64,000 nt of DNA from Rhizocola hellebori (GCF_016862955.1 NZ_BONY01000039.1:1-64000), one strand, 5' to 3'. Positions 42,961 to 51,580 are shown, counted from the first letter of the stretch. The notes: a model not told the origin generated them from the sequence alone. Translations and numbers: made by a program.

Positions 42961-44174
42961 TAGAGGGTCCTTTGCAGGAAGCGCTGGATGATGGGCGTTT
43001 GCCGCGCTTCCTCCAGCAGAAAGCAATCGTGGCCATATGGCGCATCAATTATGTGGTACTCGACCGGCTTACCGAGCGCACGCAAGGCCTCTTCGATGTC
43101 GGCCGAGGCCTGCGGCGGATACAGCCAGTCGGAGCTGAAAGCGATCAGCAGTGTGCGCGCGGCATAGTTTTCGAGAGCGCGCGTGAGGGATCCGTTGCCG
43201 TGCTCCCGCGCGAGGTCGAAGTAGGTCAGCGCCCGCGAGGTGTAGAGATAGGTGTTGGCGTCAAAGCGTTTGACGAACGACTCGGCCTGATGCCGCAGAT
43301 AGCTTTCGACCTCGAACTCCGGCTCGGTGATCGTGTAGCGGATGTCGTCGGCGAACTGCAGCTTGCGGCCGAACCGATCGGTCAGCGCCGGCCCGGACAG
43401 GTAGGTGATGTGGCCGACCATGCGGGCCACCCCCATCCCGGCATCGGGCGCGCGGCCGGTGCCGTAGTACTGCCCTTCTTGCCACGCCGGGTCGCGCATG
43501 ATCGAATCCCGGGCGATCGAGTTCCACGCCACGCCCTGCGCGTGCAGGGCGTGCGTGCTCGCGATGGCCACCACAGCATCGACCTGATCCGGATAGAGGA
43601 TCGCCCATTGCATGGCCTGCATCCCGCCCAGCGAGCCACCGGCCACCGCGGCAAGCCGCTCGATGCCGAGGACGTCGAGGAAAGCGCGCTGGGTGCGCAC
43701 CATGTCCGCCACCGTGATCACCGGAAAGCTCGCCCCGAACGGCGCGCCGGTCGCCGGGTCGATCGACGACGGCCCAGTCGTGCCGCGGCAGCCGCCCAGG
43801 ATGTTGGTGGACACGACAAAATATCGGTCGGTGTCGAAGGCCTTGCCGGGACCTATCATCCCGTCCCACCAGCCGAGCCCCTTGCCCGCGGTGCCGTCCC
43901 GGCCTTCGGCCGCGAACCCATCTCGGGTCCCCGACTCGGGCGGAGTTTTCGCGAAGCCGGCGGCATGAGCGTCTCCGCTGAGCGCGTGGCAGACCAGGAT
44001 GACGTTGTCGCGCAATGCCGAAAGCGTCCCGTAAGTCTCATACGCGACACGCACCGGCCCCAGTTCTCGTCCACAATCGAGCCTTACCGACTCGGGAAGG
44101 TCGAGGTACTGCGTGTCGACGCTGCCAACGGAGCCAGCGGCGAGCGTCGGGGGCGTGGGCATAGGCGCGATCAT
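42960..44174 (-). CDS. metX: Homoserine O-acetyltransferase
   Basis: The enzyme acetylates homoserine from acetyl-CoA, the first committed step to methionine. It is a 404-residue alpha/beta hydrolase with nucleophile motif GGSLGG (Ser181), Asp in FSSDWLYPP and His in YGHDCFLLE. The GPSSIDPATG oxyanion/lid region and the HALSGDAHAAG start are typical of MetX. It is the first gene of the metX-metY-CoA-binding operon. The promoter lies in the 84-bp gap to the divergent osmC gene, which also holds a partial sulfur box (44215-44239). The start at 44174 yields a short unstructured N-terminus; the internal Met at residue 5 is an alternative. Confidence 0.95.
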   Translation of the reverse strand: MIAPMPTPPTLAAGSVGSVDTQYLDLPESVRLDCGRELGPVRVAYETYGTLSALRDNVILVCHALSGDAHAAGFAKTPPESGTRDGFAAEGRDGTAGKGLGWWDGMIGPGKAFDTDRYFVVSTNILGGCRGTTGPSSIDPATGAPFGASFPVITVADMVRTQRAFLDVLGIERLAAVAGGSLGGMQAMQWAILYPDQVDAVVAIASTHALHAQGVAWNSIARDSIMRDPAWQEGQYYGTGRAPDAGMGVARMVGHITYLSGPALTDRFGRKLQFADDIRYTITEPEFEVESYLRHQAESFVKRFDANTYLYTSRALTYFDLAREHGNGSLTRALENYAARTLLIAFSSDWLYPPQASADIEEALRALGKPVEYHIIDAPYGHDCFLLEEARQTPIIQRFLQRTL

Positions 44175-44214
44175 AGCTAGTCCCCATTGGCCAAGCCAGT
44201 GTATTGTCGTTCAA

Positions 44215-44239
44215 CCCGATAGGATTTCTAGGAATTAGG
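44215..44239. promoter_or_regulatory. Partial sulfur-regulon box between metX and osmC
   Basis: Two TAGGA units (44220-44224, 44229-44233) and a TTAGG lie in direct order. On the minus strand the site reads TTCCTA-N9-TCGGG, a degraded form of the TCCTA-N9-TAGGA box seen at three other operons of the island. Confidence 0.45.
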
Positions 44240-44258
44240 CGAGGAAAGGAAATCCGAT

Positions 44259-44804
44259 ATGACCACAGCCGATAACGGAGTCAACGTCCAAGCGCTGCTC
44301 GACGCGCGTGAGGCATTGAAGAACGCGCCCGAGGCGGCCCAGTTCACCTGGCGGGCCACCTCCAAATGGCAGAAAGGCGTGCACAGCACGACGACGGTCC
44401 AGAACTTCTTCGGCCTCGGGCAGGAGCAGAGCCACAAGACCGAAACCGTGCTCGACGCCGACCACCCCGAGGTCTTCGCGGCCGAGGACAACGCCATCAC
44501 CCCGATCGAGTACCTCCTCGTCGGCCTGGCCAGCTGCCTGACCGCGGGCGTGGCCTCGGTCGCGCAGAACCGCGGCATCCAGCTGCGCTCGGTGGAGTCG
44601 GTGGTCGAAGGCAACCACGACATCCGCGGGATCCTCGGCGACACCGATGTCCGCAACGGCTACAACGACATCAAGGTGACCTTCACCATCGACGCCGACG
44701 CGTCGAAGCAGGAGATCGAGGCGCTGGTGGCCCAGTCGCAGAAGCGTTCGGCAGTGTTCGACGCGCTGACCAACCCGACGAACGTCAGCGTCGAAGTCGC
44801 CTGA
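44259..44804 (+). CDS. OsmC family protein
   Basis: This 181-residue OsmC/Ohr-fold protein has one redox-type cysteine in VGLASCLTAG. The second conserved Cys of peroxidase members is replaced: the SQKRSAVFDALTNPT region has Ser. It therefore belongs to the YhfA/OsmC-like branch rather than the classical hydroperoxidases. It starts with GAGGAAAGG upstream of ATG 44259, divergent from metX, and is followed after 13 nt by a flavoprotein gene, a pairing that suggests thiol, sulfide or persulfide handling. The catalytic role is inferred, not shown. Confidence 0.88.
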   Translation: MTTADNGVNVQALLDAREALKNAPEAAQFTWRATSKWQKGVHSTTTVQNFFGLGQEQSHKTETVLDADHPEVFAAEDNAITPIEYLLVGLASCLTAGVASVAQNRGIQLRSVESVVEGNHDIRGILGDTDVRNGYNDIKVTFTIDADASKQEIEALVAQSQKRSAVFDALTNPTNVSVEVA

Positions 44805-44817
44805 GGAGGGCCGAGCC

Positions 44818-46035
44818 ATCGAGCAAACCACGACGGTCGTCATTGGAGCCGGACATGCGGGCCTTGCCGCAAGCCACTTCCTCACCGAACGTTCCATCGA
44901 CCATGTGGTGCTCGAGCGCGGCGAAGTCGCGAATTCCTGGCGACGTGAACGCTGGGAGTCCTTGCGCCTGCTCACCCCCAACTGGCAAACCCGGTTGCCC
45001 GGCCACCACTACGAAGGCCCGGACCCCGACGGCTACATGACGATGGGCGAAGTGATCAAATTCATCGATCACTTCGCCGCCGTCTGCCGGGCTCCGGTCC
45101 GGACTTCCGTCGCGGTGACGTCGCTGCGCCGCGCCGACGACGGCTACCTGGTGGCCACCAATGACGGCGATATCCGTTGCCGCACAGCGATTATCGCCAG
45201 CGGCGCCTGCAACCTTCCGGCAGTGCCCGCGCTCGCCGAAGCCGTCCCTTCCGCCTTAACGCAATTCACTCCTTTTGGGTACCAAGGCCCCGCGCACCTT
45301 CCCGACGGCGGCGTGCTCGTGGTCGGGGCCTCCGCCACCGGCGTGCAGCTGGCCGCCGAAATCCGGCGATCGGGCCGCCCGGTCATCCTGTCGGTAGGTG
45401 AGCATGTGCGGCTGCCGCGCACCTACCGCGGCCGCGATGTGCTGTGGTGGATGGACTCCTCCGGGGTGTGGGACCAGCGGCACGACGAGATCGACGACCT
45501 CGCCCGGGCGCGGCGGCTGCCGTCGCCGCAACTGGTCGGCACCCCCGAACGGACGACGCTCGACCTCAACGCCCTCAGCGCGATGGGCATCGAGCTGACC
45601 GGGCGGCTGGCCGCCGTACGCGACGGCCGGGCGCTGTTCTCCGGCGGTCTGCGCAACGTGTTCGCGCTTGCCGACCTCAAACTGCAGCGCCTGCTGGACA
45701 CGTTCGACGCGTGGGCCGGGTCTGCGGAAGCGGGCGAAGGCTTCGAGCCGACCCTGGTACCGGCCTCGCCGCGGCTACAGCTCGATCTGCGAAGCGGTGA
45801 GGTCCGCACCATCGTCTGGGCCACCGGTTTCCGGCCCGACTACCGGTGGCTCGATTTGCCCGTGCTCGACGCGAAGGGCCACCTGCAACACGACGGCGGC
45901 GTGGTGGCCACCCCCGGGCTCTACGCGCTGGGGCTGCCCGTGCTGCGCCGCCGCAAGTCCACCTTCATCCACGGCATCTCAGACGATGCCCGCGACGTGA
46001 TCGAGCACCTGGCGCAAACCCTTGCCGCGCGGTGA
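44818..46035 (+). CDS. FAD/NAD(P)-dependent oxidoreductase (flavoprotein monooxygenase-like), ATC start
   Basis: The 405-residue two-dinucleotide-domain flavoprotein reads EQTTTVVIGAGHAGLAASHF at the start, so the Rossmann FAD loop GAGHAG lies only ~10 residues in. An NAD(P) loop VLVVGASATGVQLA follows (about 165), and the ATG-type motif VWATGFRPDYRWL appears near the end. The preceding AGGAGGG (44804-44810) sits 7 nt before an ATC codon; no ATG, GTG or TTG exists in frame near it, and the first in-frame ATG (44905) would delete the FAD loop. Related to CzcO/FMO-like proteins. Coupled to osmC by position, it may oxidise a thiol or sulfur compound. Confidence 0.85.
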   Translation: MEQTTTVVIGAGHAGLAASHFLTERSIDHVVLERGEVANSWRRERWESLRLLTPNWQTRLPGHHYEGPDPDGYMTMGEVIKFIDHFAAVCRAPVRTSVAVTSLRRADDGYLVATNDGDIRCRTAIIASGACNLPAVPALAEAVPSALTQFTPFGYQGPAHLPDGGVLVVGASATGVQLAAEIRRSGRPVILSVGEHVRLPRTYRGRDVLWWMDSSGVWDQRHDEIDDLARARRLPSPQLVGTPERTTLDLNALSAMGIELTGRLAAVRDGRALFSGGLRNVFALADLKLQRLLDTFDAWAGSAEAGEGFEPTLVPASPRLQLDLRSGEVRTIVWATGFRPDYRWLDLPVLDAKGHLQHDGGVVATPGLYALGLPVLRRRKSTFIHGISDDARDVIEHLAQTLAAR

Positions 46036-46037
46036 AT

Positions 46038-46460
46038 TCACGGCCCGCCCGTGGCGCGCTCGCGGGAGTCCAGAAGGTCGTCGAGGGTGGTGTTGTCGAG
46101 CAGCTCGCTGGTGGCCGCGTGCACGGCCCGCCAGAGCGCCGGCAGGTGGGTGGCCGCGCCGTGGTAGCTGATCGTGTGGGGCGGCCGGCTGCGGATGCTG
46201 GCAAGCTCGCCGCTGACCGCCCTCATGATGTCGCCTATGCTGATCTGCCCGGCCGGTCTGGCCAAGCCATATCCGCCATCTGTTCCCGACCGGCTCTTGA
46301 GCAGACCGGCACGGCGCAAGTCGCTCAGAATCGACGACAGGTAGGTGGCGGGGATGTTCTGCATCGTCGCCAGTTCTCTGGTGGTGACCGAACTGTCCGG
46401 CAACGCGGCTATGGCCAGCATGGCCTGGACAGCGTAATCATTTCGAGCTGAGATATGCAC
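46038..46460 (-). CDS. Rrf2-family regulator without Fe-S cysteines (CymR-like)
   Basis: This 140-residue winged-helix Rrf2 protein has ISARNDYAVQAMLAIA (helix 1), TTRELATMQNIPATYLSSIL (HTH) and GGYGLARPAGQISIGDIM (wing). It contains no cysteine at all, so it cannot hold an Fe-S cluster like IscR/NsrR. Such members include CymR, the cysteine-metabolism repressor, and cysteine or an enzyme partner would be the signal. It sits between the osmC/flavoprotein pair and the sulfate transporter, and is the best candidate to bind the TCCTA-N9-TAGGA boxes of the island. GTG at 46460 has a weak ribosome-binding site. Confidence 0.88.
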   Translation of the reverse strand: MHISARNDYAVQAMLAIAALPDSSVTTRELATMQNIPATYLSSILSDLRRAGLLKSRSGTDGGYGLARPAGQISIGDIMRAVSGELASIRSRPPHTISYHGAATHLPALWRAVHAATSELLDNTTLDDLLDSRERATGGP

Positions 46461-46476
46461 GGCTTCGCTGATTTCT

Positions 46477-46508
46477 GCCGGCGGTCACCAGCTGACCGGA
46501 CCGCCGGC
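46477..46508 (-). terminator. Hairpin after cysA
   Basis: A 10-bp perfect stem (GCCGGCGGTC at 46477-46486, GACCGCCGGC at 46499-46508) lies between the cysA stop and the rrf2 start. It probably ends or attenuates the sulfate-transport transcript. Confidence 0.65.
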
Positions 46509-46521
46509 GTTGTGGTGTGCG

Positions 46522-47505
46522 CTATGCCGCACCGAGTGTCTGCGGGTAGGCGGCGCCGATGTGGACCTGCTCGGCGACCTGAACCTGAACAGTGTCACCG
46601 GTTTGCACACCGAGGGACAGAAATTCGTTGCGGGTGAGGGTGACCGTGACGATCTGGTCGGCGGTGGTGACCTCGACCCGGATCTCAAAACCGATGCGGG
46701 TGACCCGGGTGATGCGGCCGGTCACCGCCGCCGGGTCGGCTGTGCCAGTGTGGATTTGCAGGTCGTGCGGGCGCACCAGCTGCTGTCCCAGCTGGGTGAC
46801 CGGGCCGAGGAACCGCATCACGAAGTCGTTGGCCGGCTGGTCGTAGAGCTCGTCGGGTGAGCCGATCTGCTCCACCCTGCCCTCGTTGATCACGACGATC
46901 TCATCGGCGACTTCCAGCGCCTCTTCCTGGTCGTGGGTGACGAAGACGGTGGTGACATTTACCTCGTCGTGCAGGCGTCGCAGCCAGTCCCGAAGTTCCT
47001 TGCGCACCTTGGCATCCAGCGCACCGAACGGCTCGTCGAGCAGCAGCACCGTCGGCTCGACAGCCAGGGCACGGGCCAGCGCCATCCGCTGCCGCTGGCC
47101 GCCGGAAAGCTGCGACGGCAACCGGTCAGCAAACTGCCGCAGGTGCACCAGGGCGAGCAGCTCGTCGACCCGAGCACGAACCTCGTCCTTGGGCCGCTTA
47201 CGGATTTCCAGCCCGAAGGCGACGTTGCGGCGCACGGACAGATGCTTGAACGCCGCGTAATGCTGGAAGACGAAGCCGACATTGCGCTTTTGCGGCGGGA
47301 GGTTGGTGGCATCGAGGCCCTCGATGGTCACCCTGCCGCTGTCGGCCTGCTCAAGTCCGGCGATGATGCGCAGCAGGGTGGACTTCCCACCGCCAGAGGG
47401 CCCGAGCAGGGCGGTGAGCTGTCCCGACGGAATGCTCACGGACACGTCGTCGAGGGCGACGAACCCTCCGAAACGCTTCGTAACGTTCGCGATCTCGATG
47501 CTCAA
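46522..47505 (-). CDS. cysA: Sulfate/thiosulfate ABC transporter ATP-binding protein
   Basis: This is the ATPase subunit (327 residues) of the CysTWA sulfate importer. Walker A is GPSGGGKST (about 37-45), signature [15 protein letters not shown], Walker [12 protein letters not shown], and switch His in [12 protein letters not shown]-terminal TOBE-like domain (from about 240) matches CysA proteins. TTG at 47505 starts [15 protein letters not shown] and overlaps the cysW stop (TTGA). It is the last gene of the sbp-cysT-cysW-cysA operon and is followed by a hairpin. Confidence 0.95.
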   Translation of the reverse strand: MSIEIANVTKRFGGFVALDDVSVSIPSGQLTALLGPSGGGKSTLLRIIAGLEQADSGRVTIEGLDATNLPPQKRNVGFVFQHYAAFKHLSVRRNVAFGLEIRKRPKDEVRARVDELLALVHLRQFADRLPSQLSGGQRQRMALARALAVEPTVLLLDEPFGALDAKVRKELRDWLRRLHDEVNVTTVFVTHDQEEALEVADEIVVINEGRVEQIGSPDELYDQPANDFVMRFLGPVTQLGQQLVRPHDLQIHTGTADPAAVTGRITRVTRIGFEIRVEVTTADQIVTVTLTRNEFLSLGVQTGDTVQVQVAEQVHIGAAYPQTLGAA

Positions 47506-48305
47506 CGGTCTTCCTTCGGACGGATAACGGACACGATGATGATTGCCGCCACGGCGACCAGAGCCAGCAGGAATGCCGTGGCGTAGGCGCCGCCCTTGTC
47601 GAAGTTGAGGTACTTCTCCTCGACCACCAAGGTGGCGGTGCGGGTCTCCCCCAGCACATTGCCGGACACGACCTTGACCGCGCCGAACTCGCCCAGCGAC
47701 CGGGCCAGGCTCAACACGACACCGTAGATCACACCCCACTTGATGGCGGGCAAGGTGATCCGCCGGAAGGTCTGAACGGCGTTGGCGCCCAAGCTGCGCG
47801 CCGCCTGCTCCTGCTCGTCACCGATTTCCTCAAGCACCGGCACCACCTCGCGGATCACCAGTGGCAGCGCCACGAACACGGTGGCCATGACGATGCCCGG
47901 CGTGGAGAAGATGACCTGAAAGCCGATGCCTTCCAGCGCGGGGCCGAACCAGCCGGTTCGCCCGCCGTAGACCAGCACGAGCGCAAGACCGACGACGATC
48001 GGTGAGACCGACAAAGGCATGTCCAGCAAGGCACTGAGCAGACGCTTGCCCGGGAACTGGTAGCGGACAAGCAACATGGAGATCCCGACGCCGAACACCG
48101 TGTTGATGATCACGGCGATGATGGCCACCTGCACGGTGAGCACCAGCGCGTGCACGATGTCGGGGTCCTCCAGGATGCCGTTGATGTTTTCCATACCATC
48201 GGCGAAAGCGTTCTTGCCGACCAGATAGACCGGCCACGCCACGAGCAGGAAAAGGTAACCGACCACAACCAAACGCAGCGCATAGCGGCCCGGGCGCTTA
48301 GCCAC
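47502..48305 (-). CDS. cysW: Sulfate ABC transporter permease CysW
   Basis: This 267-residue inner-membrane permease has six helices and the EAA loop [21 protein letters not shown] before [12 protein letters not shown] at 48305 overlaps the cysT stop by 8 nt. The CysW character is supported by [13 protein letters not shown]-like TM2 and the [18 protein letters not shown] segment conserved among sulfate permeases. It forms the channel with CysT and takes sulfate from the binding protein. Confidence 0.94.
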   Translation of the reverse strand: MAKRPGRYALRLVVVGYLFLLVAWPVYLVGKNAFADGMENINGILEDPDIVHALVLTVQVAIIAVIINTVFGVGISMLLVRYQFPGKRLLSALLDMPLSVSPIVVGLALVLVYGGRTGWFGPALEGIGFQVIFSTPGIVMATVFVALPLVIREVVPVLEEIGDEQEQAARSLGANAVQTFRRITLPAIKWGVIYGVVLSLARSLGEFGAVKVVSGNVLGETRTATLVVEEKYLNFDKGGAYATAFLLALVAVAAIIIVSVIRPKEDR

Positions 48306-49149
48306 GACGTACCACCCTTCGCTGGATGACGTCGAGAATGACGATGACGGCGAACGAGATGGCCAGCAGAATGGTCGCGACCGCGGCGGCACTGTCCAAA
48401 TTGTCATTCTCGATGCTGCTCAGAATCCGCACCGAGGTGACCTCGGTGCGCATGGGCAGATTGCCCGACAGCAGGACAAGCGAGCCGTATTCGCTCACGC
48501 CGCGGGCGAAGGAGAGCGCGGCGCCCGCGGCGATGGCCGGGGTCAGCGCCGGCAGGATGATCCGGCGGAAGACCGTGAACCGGCTGGCGCCCAAGGACAT
48601 CGCGGCCTCCTCCACCTCTTTGTCCAGCTCGGCCAGCACAGGCTGTACCGTGCGCACGACGAACGGGAGCGTGACGAAAAGGAAGGCCAGGAAGACAGCG
48701 GCACGGGTGTTGGCGATGTCGACTCCGAGCGGGCTGTTGTGGCCGTAGAGCGACAGCAGCACCAGACCGGCGACGATCGTCGGCAACGCGAACGGCAGAT
48801 CGATCAGCACCTCCAGCGCCCGCTTGCCAAAGAACCGGTCTCGTACCAGCACCCACGCGATCAGGGTTCCCATCACCACGTTGACGATCGTCACGAGCAA
48901 TGCGGTGCCCACGGTGAGCCGGATCGCCGCGATGGTCTGCTCGTTGGTGATCGCCTGCCAGAACTGGCTCCACCCGCCCGTGCTCGCGGTGACCACCACG
49001 GCCGTGAGCGGAATGAGCACCAGCAGGCTGAACCACAACATGGCCACCCCCAGACCCAGGCCGGAGACCCGGGTCAGCAGGCGGCGGCCGTCCTGAGCCG
49101 CCCGGCGCTTGAGCGCCGGGCGGTCCGTGACAAGGGTTGCCGAGGTCAC
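48298..49149 (-). CDS. cysT: Sulfate ABC transporter permease CysT
   Basis: The 283-residue partner permease has six helices, the EAA loop ELDKEVEEAAMSLGASRF followed by FRRIILPALTPAI, and ARGVSEYGSLVLLSGN matching the sulfate-permease signature. ATG at 49149 overlaps the stop of the binding-protein gene (ATGA). It lies second in the operon sbp-cysT-cysW-cysA. Confidence 0.94.
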   Translation of the reverse strand: MTSATLVTDRPALKRRAAQDGRRLLTRVSGLGLGVAMLWFSLLVLIPLTAVVVTASTGGWSQFWQAITNEQTIAAIRLTVGTALLVTIVNVVMGTLIAWVLVRDRFFGKRALEVLIDLPFALPTIVAGLVLLSLYGHNSPLGVDIANTRAAVFLAFLFVTLPFVVRTVQPVLAELDKEVEEAAMSLGASRFTVFRRIILPALTPAIAAGAALSFARGVSEYGSLVLLSGNLPMRTEVTSVRILSSIENDNLDSAAAVATILLAISFAVIVILDVIQRRVVRRG

Positions 49150-50174
49150 TTTGCCTTGCCTGAGGCGGCTATGATCTTGACGATGAGGCCCTCTTTCTCG
49201 TCAAAATACTTCTTGGACAACGCCGACCAGCTTTGAAAGTCCTTCGCCACGGTCAGCAGCTTCTTCGGGGTGGGGAAGGGCTTGCTCGGGTCCGGCACGC
49301 CCTTGATGTCGCTAGTGCTGACACCTTCGACGATCGGACGGAAGCCCTTGAGGGCGAACTGACGCTGGCCGTCCTTGCTCAGCACGAAGTTCAGCCACTG
49401 CTGCGCCTTGGGGTTGGCGTTCTTCAGGATCGCACCGGGGTTCTCGATGAGGATGGTGGTGTCCGGGACGACCCACTCCAGCTTCTCCCCGCTCTGGGTG
49501 GCCAGGATCGCCTCGTTCTCGTAGGCCAGCAGGACGTCACCGGTGCCGCCGAGGAAGCTGGTCGTAGCGTCCCGGCCGCTTCCGGGCAGCGAGACCACGT
49601 TGGCGAAGAGCTTGGTCAGGAACTCCGCCGCTTGCGCGTCGGTGCCGCCGTTGGCGGTGATGTGTCCCCATGCCGCCAGCGCATTCCATCTCGCTGCGCC
49701 GGACGACGCCGGGTTGGGCGTGACGATCCCGATGCCCGGCTTGATCAGATCGTCCCATCCCTTGATGTTCTTCGGGTTGCCCGGGCGGACAGCCAGGACC
49801 ACGATTGACGACGAGACGATGCCTTTGGTCGGGCCGGTATTCCAGCTGGCATCCACGAGCCCGGCATCGACTAGCCGGGTCACATCGCTGGAGACCGAGA
49901 AGTGCACGTAGTCGGCCTTGAGCCCGTTCACCACCGCGCGGCTCTGGTCGCCCGAAGCGCCGTAGGAGGTCTGGAACTTCACCCCACGGCCTTCGGCTGT
50001 TTTGTTCCATTCGGTGGCGATGGCCTTGTTTGCCGCCTCCGGCACCGCGAAGCCGACGATGGAAAGGGTGGTGGATTCCGCCGCGGGTTCGTTTGCGTTG
50101 CCCCCGCCGCAGGCAGACAACACCAAGCCAGCCGCTAGCGCCAACGCGGCCGTTAATTTGATGCGGTACTTCAT
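49146..50174 (-). CDS. sbp: Sulfate-binding lipoprotein
   Basis: This substrate-binding protein (342 residues) for sulfate/thiosulfate uptake has a signal peptide and lipobox LVLSACGG (lipidated Cys about 21). The mature part shows SIVGFAVPEAANKAI, FQTSYGASGDQSRAVVNGLK, VLAVRPGNPKNIKGWDDLI, VTPNPASSGAARWN and GDVLLAYENEAILA, all hallmarks of Sbp/CysP. ATG at 50174 follows AGGAGGACAGG; an in-frame upstream extension is unlikely to be translated. Upstream are a 5'-UTR hairpin (50232-50257) and a sulfur box (50349-50371). Confidence 0.95.
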   Translation of the reverse strand: MKYRIKLTAALALAAGLVLSACGGGNANEPAAESTTLSIVGFAVPEAANKAIATEWNKTAEGRGVKFQTSYGASGDQSRAVVNGLKADYVHFSVSSDVTRLVDAGLVDASWNTGPTKGIVSSSIVVLAVRPGNPKNIKGWDDLIKPGIGIVTPNPASSGAARWNALAAWGHITANGGTDAQAAEFLTKLFANVVSLPGSGRDATTSFLGGTGDVLLAYENEAILATQSGEKLEWVVPDTTILIENPGAILKNANPKAQQWLNFVLSKDGQRQFALKGFRPIVEGVSTSDIKGVPDPSKPFPTPKKLLTVAKDFQSWSALSKKYFDEKEGLIVKIIAASGKAK

Positions 50175-50231
50175 GGGAGAACCTGTCCTCCTCAGCGCGC
50201 AGTCGCGCATTAAATCCATAGTTATCGATAT

Positions 50232-50257
50232 CTGAGCCGAGAGCTCTCTCGACTCAG
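50232..50257 (-). promoter_or_regulatory. 5'-UTR hairpin upstream of sbp
   Basis: A 12-bp near-perfect inverted repeat (CTGAGCCGAGAG / CTCTCGACTCAG, one G-U-type mismatch) lies 58 nt before the sbp start and downstream of the sulfur box. It may be an attenuator or an operator. Confidence 0.45.
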
Positions 50258-50348
50258 AAGATGGTGAAGCGTTGGGCGCCTTGAGCTTCGCTGCCCACGG
50301 CATACCTGGCGAGCCAACCCGCAGGCGCCCGCCCGGCCACACGAACGA

Positions 50349-50371
50349 ATATCCCACCAATCCAATAGGAT
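50349..50371 (-). promoter_or_regulatory. Sulfur-regulon box upstream of sbp operon
   Basis: On the minus strand this reads ATCCTA-TTGGATTGG-TGGGATAT, i.e. TCCTA-N9-TGGGATAT, one mismatch from the boxes at 51558 and 56018. Confidence 0.6.
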
Positions 50372-50407
50372 TACAAGAGTATGCGCCAGGCGACTTGAAA
50401 ACAGCGA

Positions 50408-50435
50408 CGGCGGCGCAGCCTCGGCTGCGCCGCCG
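50408..50435 (-). terminator. Strong hairpin terminator after LUD gene
   Basis: A 13-bp perfect stem (CGGCGGCGCAGCC at 50408-50420, GGCTGCGCCGCCG at 50423-50435) follows the restored LUD stop on the minus strand, with TCGCTGTTTTC downstream. Confidence 0.85.
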
Positions 50436-50448
50436 TTTCAGGTGGGCT

Positions 50449-51074
50449 TCAGTGACCGATAGCGTGCCGGATCAGCACCACGGTCCCCCTGCCGGGCAGG
50501 AACTCCCGCTCCAGGATCAGGATTTCCCGATGAAGGAATCATGGCCCTGCGCCTGCCATTTGCGTCGCTCCAGCGGCAGGCTGTAGGTGCGCACGCGGCG
50601 CAGCGCGGTATCCAAATCGGACACGATCTTCTGCGCGCCCACCACCCAGACCGCCCTGCGGGCGCCCGCCGAGTACGGCCCGAGCTGGCTGCCACTGGCC
50701 GAAGCGGCCACCATTCGCCCGTCCTCGGTCACGGCATGCACGCTGCCCACGACGACATCGGGGGTGGCGCCCAGCCGCAGCCTGCCGTCAACGTCGTCGT
50801 CGGCCAGCTGTCCCACCTGCCGGCGGACAGAGACGAACTCGCCGCTTTCCTCGACCGCGGCGGCGATCCCGCTGATGCGCAAGGTCTCACTCAGCGCCGT
50901 AAATACCGCCTGGTCCCGGGGCAGCAGCTCGATGACCAAGTCGCGGGCCTGCTCGGCCGTGTCCACCACGTGAACCGTGAACCCGTTGTCCTGCAGTGAC
51001 TTCGCGGCTCGATCCAGCTGGCTCACGTCGGCCGCGGCAGCGAACGCTTCATCAAAAGTATCGTCGGTGCTCAA
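50449..51074 (-). pseudogene. LUD-domain (LutC/YkgG-like) protein, frameshifted at 3' end
   Basis: The TTG at 51074, with GGCGGGAG upstream, opens a LUD protein: FTVHVVDTAEQARDLVIELL, QAVFTALSETLRISGIAAAV, then LGATPDVVVGSVHAVTEDGR and GPYSAGARRAVWVVGAQKIV. LUD proteins act in lactate utilisation or flavin/Fe-S redox. After SFIGK the frame hits a stop at 50517. One base later the expected ending LILEREFLPGRGTVVLIRHA continues to TGA at 50449, next to the terminator. A single-base loss in the A-run near 50525 explains this; more damage just upstream is possible. It is divergent from the HxlR regulator, across a shared operator. Confidence 0.75.
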
Positions 51075-51097
51075 TGCTCCCGCCTTTCGGTTCCATT

Positions 51098-51125
51098 TGG
51101 TTACTAGCCCCATCGTGAGTAACCA
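51098..51125. promoter_or_regulatory. Operator-like inverted repeat between LUD and hxlR genes
   Basis: Perfect 8-bp arms TGGTTACT (51098-51105) and AGTAACCA (51118-51125) with a 12-nt spacer lie in the 105-bp divergent intergenic region. This is the usual geometry of a HxlR dimer site. Confidence 0.65.
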
Positions 51126-51179
51126 TCGAGTCCGGAGGAAGACGGCACTATTTTCTGCGTCAGGCACACGGAGGTAACC

Positions 51180-51536
51180 ATGCAGGCACCGGTGGTGCAC
51201 GATGAGAAGACCTGCCAGGTTCGCGAGATCCTCGATCGCGTCGGGGACAAGTGGTCCCTTGCCGTCGTCAACGAGCTCGGCAACGGCACCCTGCGGTTCA
51301 CCGAGCTGAAGCGGGCCATCGGTGGGGTCAGCCAGCGGATGCTCACGGCGACCCTGCGCAACCTGGAACGTGACGGCCTTGTGCTGCGCACGGTCCATCC
51401 CGTCATCCCACCCAGGGTCGACTACGAGCTCTCCGATCTGGGCCGCACCTTCCTGCAGACGGCATGGTCGCTGATGAACTGGGCCAACGACCACGCCGCC
51501 GACATCATCGCGGCACGCGCCAGATACGACACCTGA
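51180..51536 (+). CDS. HxlR-family transcriptional regulator
   Basis: This 118-residue winged-helix regulator has the family signature: CQVREILDRVGDKWSLAVVN (helix 1 region with the conserved Cys and Trp), LRFTELKRAIGGVSQRML (recognition) and DGLVLRTVHPVIPPRVDYEL (wing). HxlR/YodB proteins often sense electrophiles or oxidants through the N-terminal Cys, here Cys12. It is divergent from the LUD gene with a palindromic operator between them, implying autoregulation and control of LUD. ATG at 51180 follows CGGAGG. Confidence 0.92.
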   Translation: MQAPVVHDEKTCQVREILDRVGDKWSLAVVNELGNGTLRFTELKRAIGGVSQRMLTATLRNLERDGLVLRTVHPVIPPRVDYELSDLGRTFLQTAWSLMNWANDHAADIIAARARYDT

Positions 51537-51557
51537 TCCGGCACAGGGGGTTTCCAA

Positions 51558-51580
51558 ATCCTATCTTCTGAGTAGGATAT
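51558..51580 (+). promoter_or_regulatory. Sulfur-regulon box upstream of DUF1684/ABC operon
   Basis: ATCCTA-TCTTCTGAG-TAGGATAT: an inverted repeat TCCTA (51559-51563) / TAGGA (51573-51577) with a 9-nt spacer, 42 nt before the operon start. The right half could also serve as a -10 element. Confidence 0.65.

Noticed and set aside
44175-44258. Possible SAM riboswitch upstream of metX
   Set aside because: The 84-bp gap to the divergent osmC gene is too short and shows no SAM-riboswitch-like stem arrangement.
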